Below, in pieces: positions 8,559-15,392 of a stretch of DNA of 35,591 nucleotides (position 1 is the first letter of the stretch; every line of letters starts with the position of its first letter). The stretch comes from Paracoccus fontiphilus (GTDB lineage Bacteria; Pseudomonadota; Alphaproteobacteria; Rhodobacterales; Rhodobacteraceae): positions 1 through 35,591 of the forward strand of contig NZ_JAFNAW010000064.1 in assembly GCF_017356265.1 (NCBI RefSeq), given 5' to 3'. The translations under genes were made by a program, and so were the position numbers. Below the pieces are notes generated by a model that saw nothing but the letters and a program-made list of their open reading frames with translations, made no database searches and was not told the origin of the DNA.

Positions 8559-8654
8559 ATGGCGCTTGGTCTGGTCAATGATGCGAAAGGCGCTGCTTGC
8601 CGCCGGGCATTGCGCGGCCGCGCCCTGGCACCGGACCGTGGGCGGACGCCGTGA
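8559..8654 (+). CDS. Possible 31-residue leader ORF translationally coupled to the GntR gene
   Basis: An ATG at 8559 is preceded at good distance by AGGAGA (8548-8553), the best ribosome site in this intergenic region. It opens a 31-codon frame beginning MALGLVNDAKGAACRRALRG and ending with TGA at 8652-8654. That stop overlaps the GTG proposed as start of the regulator (GTGA). The regulator itself has only a weak Shine-Dalgarno, so coupling through this ORF is plausible. The peptide is basic, with no membrane segment and no recognised motif. Alternatives are a chance ORF, or a longer regulator N-terminus disrupted by a frameshift. Confidence 0.4.
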   Translation: MALGLVNDAKGAACRRALRGRALAPDRGRTP

Positions 8655-9424
8655 CCGACGATCCATTCAGCCCCGAAGGATTTGCGGAAACCGGGCACGG
8701 CCCGCTTTACCTGCAACTTCAGCGGCGCATCGCGGATGCCATCGCCTCGGGCAGGCTTGGCCCCGGCGACAGCCTGCCCCCGGAACGGGAAATGGCCAGC
8801 ATGACGGGCCTGTCGCGGGTGACGGTGCGACGGGGCGTGCAGGAACTGGTGGCCTCGGGGCAGCTGGTGCAGCGGCGCGGATCGGGAACCTTTGTCGCGC
8901 GCAAGGTGGAGCGGCTGGAACAGGCGCTGTCGCTGCTGACATCCTTCACCGAGGACATGGCCCGTCGCGGCCGGTCGGTCGAAAGCCGCTGGATCGGGCG
9001 CGGGATTTTCGCGCCCAGCCCCGAGGAAGTGATGGCCCTGGGCCTGGGATCCGCCGACCGGGTGGCGCGGCTGGAACGGGTGCGCCTGTCGGATGGCCTG
9101 CCCCTGGCGATCGAGCGGGCCTCGCTGTCGCAGCAGGTGCTGCCCCGGCCGGACCAGGTGGAAAGCTCGCTCTACAGCGTGCTCGAGGCGCGGGGGCTGC
9201 GCCCGGTCAGGGCCGTGCAGCGCATTTCGGCGACCAACCTTGGGGCTGCGGATGCGGGCTTCCTGCAGGTCACGCCGGGGGCGGCGGGGCTGCGGATCGA
9301 ACGCGTCTCGTACCTGCCCTCGGGGCAGGTGATCGAGTTCACCAGATCGCTTTATCGCGGCGACGCCTATGATTTCGCCGTGGAACTGAAATCGGCATCC
9401 GACACGGACAGGAGGCCCGGATGA
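8651..9424 (+). CDS. GntR family (HutC/UTRA subfamily) transcriptional regulator
   Basis: DNA-binding regulator, 257 residues from the chosen GTG. The N-terminal winged helix spans about residues 15-80: PLYLQLQRRIADAIASG, then the recognition region SLPPEREMASMTGLSRVTVR and the wing GSGTFVARK. The C-terminal half is a UTRA-type effector domain, ending FTRSLYRGDAYDFAVEL as in HutC/NagR-like proteins, which often bind phosphorylated amino sugars. The GTG at 8651 overlaps the leader ORF stop; an in-frame TTG at 8597 would add 18 unsupported residues. Its stop overlaps the next ATG (ATGA). Position between two divergent amino-sugar arms marks it as the local regulator, most likely a repressor. 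Confidence 0.9.
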   Translation: MTDDPFSPEGFAETGHGPLYLQLQRRIADAIASGRLGPGDSLPPEREMASMTGLSRVTVRRGVQELVASGQLVQRRGSGTFVARKVERLEQALSLLTSFTEDMARRGRSVESRWIGRGIFAPSPEEVMALGLGSADRVARLERVRLSDGLPLAIERASLSQQVLPRPDQVESSLYSVLEARGLRPVRAVQRISATNLGAADAGFLQVTPGAAGLRIERVSYLPSGQVIEFTRSLYRGDAYDFAVELKSASDTDRRPG

Positions 9425-10446
9425 CCCAAAGCCACATGGCGCGCGAGATTGCCGAAATCCCCGAAGCCGCGCGTCGTTTCCTGGACGGCAGCCGCGACGC
9501 CGTGCTGGCGGCGGCGGCGGCGCTGCGCGACCGCGCGCCCGTGGTGGTCACCACCGTCGCGCGCGGGTCGTCGGACCATGCGGCGACCTATCTGAAATAC
9601 GCGATCGAGCTGGAACAGGGCCTGCCCGTAGCCTCGCTGGGGCCGTCCATCGCCTCGATCTATGGGCGGCCGCTGCATCTGGCGCAGGGGGCCTGCATCG
9701 GCATCTCGCAATCGGGCCGCAGCCCCGACATCGTCGAGATGCTGCGCGCGGCAGGCGCCGGGGGGGCGCTGAGCATCGCCATCAGCAATGCGCCGGAAAG
9801 CCCGCTGGCCCAGGCCTCGGCCCATGCGCTGCCGCTGCTGGCGGGGGTCGAACGCAGCGTGGCCGCGACCAAGACCTTTGTGACAAGCATCCTGGCCGGG
9901 CTGGCGCTGCTGGGCGAATGGCGGCAGGACGCGGCGCTGTGCCAAGCGGTGGCGGATCTGCCGGAGGCCTTTGCCAAGGCGCTTGACTGCGACTGGTCGC
10001 CCCTTGCCGCGCGCCTGACCGGGACCGGATCGGCCTATGTCCTGGGGCGCGGCCCGGCCGTGGCCATTGCCGGCGAGGCGGCGCTGAAGCTGAAGGAAAC
10101 CTGCGGCCTTCACGCCGAGGGCTTCAGCGCGGCCGAGGTGCTGCACGGGCCCGCGGCCATCGTGCAGCCCGGCTTTCCGGTGCTGGCCCTGGGCGTCGCG
10201 GATGCCGCCCTGACGCAGCTTGTCGCAACGGCGGAACGCCTGGCGGGTCAGGGTGCGGATGTCTTCCTGACCGGGGCCGAGGCCGCGGGCGCGGTGACGC
10301 TGCCCTCGGTGCCGGATCTGCATCCGGTCGTGGCGCCCTTGGTGCTGGCAGTGTCCTTTTATGCCTGCGTCGAGGGGCTGGCACGGGCGCGGGGCTTCGA
10401 TCCCGACATGCCGCCCCATCTGCGCAAGGTCACGGAAACGGTCTAG
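9421..10446 (+). CDS. SIS-domain amino-sugar deaminase/isomerase (NagB-II / GlmS C-terminal-like)
   Basis: Cytoplasmic 341-residue protein with two SIS domains, resembling the isomerase half of GlmS. Phosphosugar-binding loops are TTVARGSSDHAATYLKY (about residues 42-58) and ISQSGRSPDIVEML (about 98-112). The conserved FSAAEVLHGP motif is near residue 240. Without the GlmS glutaminase domain, such proteins act as glucosamine-6-phosphate deaminases (NagB-II) or as AgaS-like isomerases, producing fructose-6-phosphate and ammonia. Coupling by overlap to the regulator and proximity to nagA favour the NagB-II role, the step after deacetylation. Substrate could also be a galactosamine derivative. 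Confidence 0.88.
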   Translation: MTQSHMAREIAEIPEAARRFLDGSRDAVLAAAAALRDRAPVVVTTVARGSSDHAATYLKYAIELEQGLPVASLGPSIASIYGRPLHLAQGACIGISQSGRSPDIVEMLRAAGAGGALSIAISNAPESPLAQASAHALPLLAGVERSVAATKTFVTSILAGLALLGEWRQDAALCQAVADLPEAFAKALDCDWSPLAARLTGTGSAYVLGRGPAVAIAGEAALKLKETCGLHAEGFSAAEVLHGPAAIVQPGFPVLALGVADAALTQLVATAERLAGQGADVFLTGAEAAGAVTLPSVPDLHPVVAPLVLAVSFYACVEGLARARGFDPDMPPHLRKVTETV

Positions 10447-10450
10447 GGCG

Positions 10451-11566
10451 ATGCAGGAGGTTCTGACAGCCACGCGGATCTTCGACGGCGACCGCTTCCT
10501 GACCGGCCATGCCGTCGTGGCTCGGGGCGGGCGGATCGCGGCCCTGCTGCCGCTGGAGCAGGCGCCGCCGGTCAGCCGGCCGTTGGAAGGCATGCTGGTG
10601 CCTGCCTTCCTTGATCTTCAGGTCAATGGCGGCGGGGGGGTCCTGGTGTCCGGTTCAACGGATGTCGCGGATCTGGAACGGCTCTGCGCCGCGCATCGCG
10701 CCCTGGGCAGCGCCGGGGTGCTGCCCACGCTGATCACCGACACGGCCGAGGCCACGGCGGGCGTGATCGCGGCGGGCCTGAAGGCCGCGCGAGCCGGGGT
10801 GCCGGGGTTCCTGGGCCTGCATCTGGAAGGCCCCCATCTGGACCCGCGCCGCAAGGGCGCCCATGATCCCGCGCTCATCCGGCCGATGGAGGACGCGGAT
10901 CTGGACCGGCTGTGCCGGGCGGCGCGGGATCTGCCCGCGCTGATGGTCACCCTGGCCCCCGAAGCCGCCACGCCCGAACAGATCAGCGCCCTGTCGCAGG
11001 CGGGCGCGGTGGTCAGCCTGGGCCACAGCGACTGCAGCTACGAGACCGCTATGGCGGCCTTTCGCGCCGGGGCGCGCTGCGCCACCCATCTGTTCAACGC
11101 CATGAGCCAGCTTGGCCACCGCAGCCCCGGCCTGGTCGGCGCGGTGCTGACCGGAACCTGCGCCGCGGGCCTGATCGCCGACGGGGTGCACGTGCATCCG
11201 GCGGCGATGTCGCTGGCCCTGACGGCGCGGCCCGAAGGGATCTTCCTTGTCACCGACTGCATGGCCTTTGCCGGCACCGACCTGACGGAGATGACGCTGC
11301 ACGGCAGGCAGGTCCTGCGCCAGGACGGCAGGCTGACGCTGGCCGACGGCACTCTGGCTGGCGCCGACCTGACCCTGCCGGACGCCGTGGCCCGGCTGGT
11401 CGGCACGCTTGGCATTCCTGCCGCGCGGGCGCTGCGCATGGCGTCCGCCATCCCCGCCGCGCTGATCGGGCGGGCGGCTGATTACGGCGCGATCCGGCCC
11501 GGCGCCCGGGCCGAGATGCTGTTGCTGGACGACGACCTGCACCTGAAGGAATGCCTGGGCTTCTAA
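10451..11566 (+). CDS. nagA: N-acetylglucosamine-6-phosphate deacetylase
   Basis: Amidohydrolase-fold enzyme removing acetate from GlcNAc-6-phosphate, feeding the SIS deaminase. The 371-residue protein shows PAFLDLQVNGGGG near residue 52, metal ligand Glu in HLEGPHLDPRRKGAHD near 130, a histidine in SLGHSDC near 190, the substrate motif HLFNAMSQLGHRSPGLVG near 210 and the catalytic aspartate in LVTDCMAFAGTD near 265. ATG at 10451 lies four bases after the SIS gene stop. A longer open frame to 10361 only reads through the preceding gene. It is the last gene of the plus arm. Confidence 0.95.
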   Translation: MQEVLTATRIFDGDRFLTGHAVVARGGRIAALLPLEQAPPVSRPLEGMLVPAFLDLQVNGGGGVLVSGSTDVADLERLCAAHRALGSAGVLPTLITDTAEATAGVIAAGLKAARAGVPGFLGLHLEGPHLDPRRKGAHDPALIRPMEDADLDRLCRAARDLPALMVTLAPEAATPEQISALSQAGAVVSLGHSDCSYETAMAAFRAGARCATHLFNAMSQLGHRSPGLVGAVLTGTCAAGLIADGVHVHPAAMSLALTARPEGIFLVTDCMAFAGTDLTEMTLHGRQVLRQDGRLTLADGTLAGADLTLPDAVARLVGTLGIPAARALRMASAIPAALIGRAADYGAIRPGARAEMLLLDDDLHLKECLGF

Positions 11567-11781
11567 GCGGCGCGGCGCCCGGCTTGCAAAGGGTGGCGGC
11601 AGGGCCTACCTATCGAGACATGATGATCTTTGCCCATATCGCGAGGTTCCGGATCTATTCCGGGTCTTTGCTGACGCGCTCTCTGCCCCGGGCAGAGGCG
11701 GGCAACTGCTGACGCCTTTTCCCGGGCGCGACTTCCTTCATCACCTTCAGTCAGCCGGGCCTTGGCCCGACCGGGATCATC
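11567..11781. other. Intergenic region after nagA, no convincing gene
   Basis: It contains a 7-bp hairpin CTCTGCC-CCG-GGCAGAG at 11681-11697 without a T-run, which could be the 3' end of the nagA transcript. A 30-residue frame at 11620-11712 has no ribosome site and was not accepted. Promoters for the Rnk-like genes are probably here, but no clear -35/-10 pair was seen. Confidence 0.4.
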
Positions 11782-12294
11782 ATGCGCCATACCTCTCAGG
11801 ACCGGCTCCGGAACGGAGCGGGGCTCGTCGCCCGTCAACACGACCACCTGCCCGCCTTCGACGACATCTCGGCCCTCAGGCCGATCCGCGCACGGCTGGG
11901 GACATACGACTATTGGCAGCTGAACGAACACCGGCGCCGCTTCCAGGCCATCGGCACCGCGCCCTTCCTGCGGCTTGCGCAGCTGATCCGCGCGAAGATG
12001 GCCGATGCCGAGGTGGTCAACACCCGCGACATCGGCCACGACGTCGTGACGGGGGACTCGCGGGTCAGCTTCGCCATCGACGCCGGACGGCCGCAGACAC
12101 GGACGCTGTACCACTGGACCTATCCCGACCATGACCGAAGCCGCCTGGCCGTCGGCACCTACCTGGGCGTGACGCTGATCGGGCTGCGGGTCGGGCAGGG
12201 CATGGCGCTGCTGGACAGCGAGGACGTGCTGGGCACCGCGCGGATTCTGGCCGTCCGCGAGCCGGGCGACCCCCGCGCCGGGCGTCACGACTGA
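11782..12294 (+). CDS. Rnk-like protein with divergent GreA/GreB C-terminal fold
   Basis: 170-residue protein probably related to nucleoside diphosphate kinase regulator Rnk, which resembles the transcription factor GreA at its C-terminus. The second half has the pattern of the Rnk domain: NTRDIGHDVVTGDSRVSFAI (about residues 74-93), then YHWTYPDHD and VTLIGLRVGQGMALLD. These align with GDVVTLNSALTYR, TLAWPEDAD and VALLGLPVGASV in the next gene, so the two look like paralogues. The motif residues are more decayed here and the N-terminus is longer, with an acidic AFDDISALRPI stretch. It probably interacts with RNA polymerase or Ndk, but that is inferred from family. A GGGA ribosome site precedes the ATG. 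Confidence 0.6.
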   Translation: MRHTSQDRLRNGAGLVARQHDHLPAFDDISALRPIRARLGTYDYWQLNEHRRRFQAIGTAPFLRLAQLIRAKMADAEVVNTRDIGHDVVTGDSRVSFAIDAGRPQTRTLYHWTYPDHDRSRLAVGTYLGVTLIGLRVGQGMALLDSEDVLGTARILAVREPGDPRAGRHD

Positions 12295-12325
12295 ACCGAA
12301 ATCCACAACCGAAAGGGAGACTGCC

Positions 12326-12733
12326 ATGTCTCGATCACCCCGCCGCCCTCGCGCGGTCATCGACGCCGATCATCTCGGCCGCCTTGAATCCCTGGCCGAG
12401 GCCGCCAGTGCGGGCCTGCCGCAGGTGGCCGAGCCGCTTTTGTCCAAGCTGGCCACGGCCCGGGTCGTCCCGGCAAGCCGGATGCCCGGCGATGTGGTCA
12501 CGCTGAACAGCGCCCTGACCTATCGCGACGACATCCGCGGCCGCGAACAGGAGATCACCCTGGCCTGGCCCGAGGATGCCGATATCAGCCAGGGCGCCGT
12601 CTCGGTCCTGACGCCCATCGGGGTCGCGCTTCTGGGCCTGCCCGTCGGCGCCAGCGTCACCTGGACGACACGCAACGGCCAGGAACGCGCCCTGACGGTG
12701 CTGCGCCTTGGCGTCGCGCCCGTCGCCGCATGA
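12326..12733 (+). CDS. rnk: Nucleoside diphosphate kinase regulator Rnk
   Basis: 135-residue cytoplasmic protein with the Rnk architecture: a short helical N-terminal region (about residues 12-50, HLGRLESLAEAASAGLP) followed by the GreA/GreB-type C-terminal domain. The domain carries MPGDVVTLNSALTYRD, ITLAWPEDADISQGAVSVL and PIGVALLGLPVGASVTW. Rnk proteins bind RNA polymerase near the secondary channel and affect nucleotide pools. An AAGGGAG ribosome site precedes ATG 12326. It follows its divergent paralogue by 31 bases. A 13-bp direct repeat (CGTCGCCGCATGA at 12721 and again at 12736) covers its stop codon, a sign of local slippage at the 3' end. Confidence 0.85.
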   Translation: MSRSPRRPRAVIDADHLGRLESLAEAASAGLPQVAEPLLSKLATARVVPASRMPGDVVTLNSALTYRDDIRGREQEITLAWPEDADISQGAVSVLTPIGVALLGLPVGASVTWTTRNGQERALTVLRLGVAPVAA

Positions 12734-12795
12734 ACCGTCGCCGCATGACCTGGATCCCGCCGCCTCCCATCAACCTCAGCCACAAGGAAGACCCG

Positions 12796-13002
12796 ATGTT
12801 CCGCCACCTCATCCTCCCGTCCTGCTTCGCTTGCGGGGCTGATGTTCCCCGATCCGCCGCAGGCCGCTGCCCGATCTGCCGCACCGAGTTTGTCGCGGCC
12901 ATGCAGGCGGCGACCTGGCCGCGGAGGACCGCCGAGCCTGCCGTTCCTGTCGGCCCGCTGGGCAAGGCGGGTCAGTCCGGACCGAACCGCGCGGCGCCTT
13001 GA
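12796..13002 (+). CDS. Small zinc-ribbon protein of unknown function
   Basis: 68-residue protein starting at ATG 12796 after an AAGGAAG ribosome site. Two CxxC pairs, CFAC near residue 11 and CPIC near 27, separated by 12 residues, make a compact zinc ribbon. The second half is low-complexity, rich in Pro, Gly and Ala. An earlier in-frame ATG at 12730 overlaps the rnk stop (ATGA) and would give 90 residues, with the extra part lacking any motif. Location in tandem with two Rnk-like genes suggests a nucleic-acid or polymerase-associated role; no specific function can be assigned. Confidence 0.6.
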   Translation: MFRHLILPSCFACGADVPRSAAGRCPICRTEFVAAMQAATWPRRTAEPAVPVGPLGKAGQSGPNRAAP

Positions 13003-13098
13003 CGGCCCGCGGAGCGGATCACGAAGCTTCGACTGGAAACTGTTCCTGCGCGGTCATAGATTGCGGCTGGTGATGCATTGCGAGAATGGAGACAGGGC

Positions 13099-13824
13099 TT
13101 GTCCGAACCGTGGCGACGATTCCCCTTGTCCAGCCTTGTCGGCCTTGCGCTTGCAGGCGCGGTGATCTGCGCCTGGCTTGCTTTGCACGTCTTTGCGGTG
13201 TGGCATCTGGACGCGTCCGCATCGCCCGTCCTTGCAGTCCTTTGCCTGATCGGCCTGACTTGGCTGTCCGTCGGGCTGTTCATCGTCGCGCATGACGCGA
13301 TGCATGGCGCCATCGTTCCGGGCCGGCCGGCGATCAACAAGGGCCTGGGTTCGCTGGCCCTGCTGCTGTTTGCGGGATTTTCCTGGCGCAAGCTGATCGT
13401 CAAGCACATGGCCCATCACCGCCATGCCGGCACGGATGACGACCCCGATTTCAGCCGCGGCGGGCCGATGTCCTGGTATATCGACTTCGTGCGCACCTAT
13501 TTCGGCTGGCGCGAGTTCTGGGTGCTGGGTGGGTCGGTGATCCTTTATGCGCTGATCCTGGGGGCACGCTGGGCTTATGTGGGCTTCTGGGCCGTGCCCT
13601 CGATCCTGGCATCGATGCAGCTTTTCGTCTTCGGCACCTGGCTGCCGCACCGGCCGGACCACGACGCCTTTCCCGACCGCCACAATGCCCGCTCGACCCG
13701 GTTCGGGCGGCCCCTGTCGCTGCTGACATGCTTTCACTTCGGCGGCTATCACCATGAACACCACCTTTACCCGTCCGTGCCTTGGTGGCAGCTACCCTCG
13801 ATGCGCGGAAAGGATGAAAGATGA
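13099..13824 (+). CDS. crtW: Beta-carotene ketolase (4,4'-oxygenase)
   Basis: Membrane di-iron oxygenase adding 4-keto groups to beta-ionone rings, leading with CrtZ to canthaxanthin or astaxanthin. The histidine motifs are plain: HDAMH (about residues 66-70), HMAHHRHAG (about 103-111) and HHEHH near residue 220. The segments WLSVGLF, FSWRKLIVKHMAHHRHAG and FVFGTWLPHRP closely resemble the Paracoccus enzymes known to me. I chose TTG at 13099: GGAGA sits six bases upstream and the product is 241 residues, near the 242 of the Paracoccus protein. A TTG at 13078 would add seven residues. Its stop overlaps the crtZ ATG. No other crt gene precedes it. Confidence 0.93.
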   Translation: MSEPWRRFPLSSLVGLALAGAVICAWLALHVFAVWHLDASASPVLAVLCLIGLTWLSVGLFIVAHDAMHGAIVPGRPAINKGLGSLALLLFAGFSWRKLIVKHMAHHRHAGTDDDPDFSRGGPMSWYIDFVRTYFGWREFWVLGGSVILYALILGARWAYVGFWAVPSILASMQLFVFGTWLPHRPDHDAFPDRHNARSTRFGRPLSLLTCFHFGGYHHEHHLYPSVPWWQLPSMRGKDER

Positions 13825-14348
13825 GCGTTCTGGTCCCTGTCATGATCGTCGTCCTGACCGTCGTGGCCATGGAAGGCTTCGCCTATTCGGTTCACCGCTG
13901 GATCATGCACGGGCCGCTGGGCTGGGGCTGGCACAAGTCCCATCACGAGGAAACCCACGGCGCGTTCGAGAAGAACGATCTTTACGCCGTGGTCTTTGCG
14001 GTGATCTCGATCCTGCTTTTCGCGGTCGGCAGCGCGTGGTGGCCGTGGCTGTGGTGGGTCGCGGTCGGGGCCAGCGTCTATGGCGTGATCTACTTCGTCG
14101 TTCATGACGGGCTGGTCCACCAGCGTTGGCCCTTTCGCTATGTCCCGAAACGCGGCTATTTCCGCAGGCTTTACCAGGCGCACCGGCTGCATCATGCGGT
14201 CGAAGGGCGCGACGACTGCGTGTCCTTCGGCTTCGTCTATGCCCCGCCGGTCGACGATCTCAAGGCGCAGCTGAAATCCTCGGGCGTTCTGGCCCAACGC
14301 CAGTCCAAGCACCGCGACGCTTGGCGCGCCGATCGGGCCGAGGATTAG
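13821..14348 (+). CDS. crtZ: Beta-carotene 3-hydroxylase
   Basis: Membrane di-iron hydroxylase placing 3-hydroxyl groups on beta-ionone rings (zeaxanthin, and astaxanthin with CrtW). The 175-residue protein has VHRWIMHG (about residues 24-31), HKSHHEETH (about 38-46), HDGLVHQRWPFR near 95 and YQAHRLHHAVEGRD near 118. These are the conserved histidine clusters of the fatty-acid hydroxylase superfamily and nearly identical blocks to Paracoccus CrtZ. It is coupled to crtW by an ATGA overlap. In Paracoccus sp. N81106 the order crtW-crtZ-crtY-crtI-crtB is known; here transposase debris begins within about 20 bases of the stop, so the remaining pathway genes must lie elsewhere or be lost. Confidence 0.95.
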   Translation: MSVLVPVMIVVLTVVAMEGFAYSVHRWIMHGPLGWGWHKSHHEETHGAFEKNDLYAVVFAVISILLFAVGSAWWPWLWWVAVGASVYGVIYFVVHDGLVHQRWPFRYVPKRGYFRRLYQAHRLHHAVEGRDDCVSFGFVYAPPVDDLKAQLKSSGVLAQRQSKHRDAWRADRAED

Positions 14349-14354
14349 GGGCGG

Positions 14355-14821
14355 CGCCTACGCAGGTGACTGGGGCAGATTTCCGGGCAACCTGGTTCAA
14401 GCTGGCCGAACGGCAACGAGCTCTGGAGAAACGGGATACAGCCAGTGAGCCCTTTGACGCCGAGGCGATCACCCAGATAGGCAAAGAAGGAGATGCCAAG
14501 CTTCTGGCAGGTCTTCATCAGCCCGAGCATGACATCGCGTGCCTGGCGGCCAACGGCGCTCATCGTGCCGCCCGAGATCCGGCGCTTGGTGACGCAGGCC
14601 CGAAGATCGTTTTCCGAGGAATTGGTGTGGAGCGGGATCTCTGGTCGTTCCAGAACCTTCAGCAGTTCGGCCTTTCGCCTGTGCAGGGGAGCGAGCAACT
14701 GACCCAATTCCTTGTAACGGGTGCGCTGCCCGAAGATGTCGTCGAACCGCTCGGCGAGGATGGGTGCCTCCTTTGCGGACGGCTGTCCCTTCCTGTCGCG
14801 TTGCCCATAAATCGGGTCATC
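14355..14821 (-). pseudogene. C-terminal remnant of an IS66-type transposase
   Basis: About 155 residues with the C-terminal signature of IS66-like transposases: LERPEIPLHTNSSENDLR, then KRRISGGT, KTCQKLGISFFAYLGDRL and a trailing IPFL segment. The N-terminal domains and the first acidic residues of the DDE core are missing, and the open frame runs at its 5' end into the ISL3-type remnant in another frame. It is therefore a non-functional fragment. It abuts crtZ tail-to-tail. No IS66 terminal repeats were recognised. Confidence 0.8.
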
Positions 14822-14822
14822 C

Positions 14823-15386
14823 TCAATTTGTGTGGTGCAGAGGAAGCATTCGGGCCCTGAGCAAGTTCGGGCCGGCTCGCCCATACATCGCGCGCTTCAA
14901 GGTCTTCAATCGGTTGATCTGGCCTTCGGCTTGACCATTGCTCCACTCCATTTCGATCGCATTCCTGACCGCATCAATGTCTCTGTTCAAGGTTCGGGCG
15001 AACCGCACGATGGGCGCCAGGTCCGTTTCGATCGCATCGTCGATCCAGGCGGGCAGCGGGTCTGCTTTTCGACCACGCAAGATGCCATTGAAACGCATGG
15101 CGAGGCGCCGCATTGTTGTGAAGGCAGGCGAGCCTTCCTTGAGAACTTCGACTTTTCTCGCCTGTTCCAAGGTGAACTTTCCTCTTGGTTTGATGCAGAG
15201 TGCGGCCGCTATAACCGGGGAAATCGCGTGCCCGGTTTCCGGGTCCCGGACCGGTGCAAGGATCTGATCTTCCTTGATGGGTCCCTCCTGTTCCTGTTTT
15301 TCGGCTCTGCGCCATCCGGCCAAGAGCCGCTGCAAGTTTGACAGGCTGCCCTCGTAACCACGTTCTTGGATCAAAGGGAGCAGTGC
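14823..15386 (-). pseudogene. C-terminal half of an ISL3-type transposase
   Basis: About 185 residues ending in the ISL3-family signature NAIEMEWSNGQAEGQINRLK and TLKRAMYGRAGPNLLRARML. The central part (ALLPLIQERGYEGSLSNLQR) matches the region after the N-terminal zinc and helix-turn-helix domains, which are absent. In-frame homology reaches about 15386 and stops where the IS256-type element begins. The first ATG-like start is internal, so it cannot encode a whole transposase. The missing half is not found beyond the IS256 element, implying deletion rather than simple insertion. Confidence 0.8.
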
Positions 15387-15392
15387 ATTGCC

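Noticed and set aside
11620..11712. 30-residue plus-strand frame after nagA
   Set aside because: No Shine-Dalgarno and a hairpin runs through it; likely chance.
11563..12360. 265-codon minus-strand frame opposite the first Rnk-like gene
   Set aside because: No recognisable motif or ribosome site; the plus-strand frame has a ribosome site and a paralogue next door.
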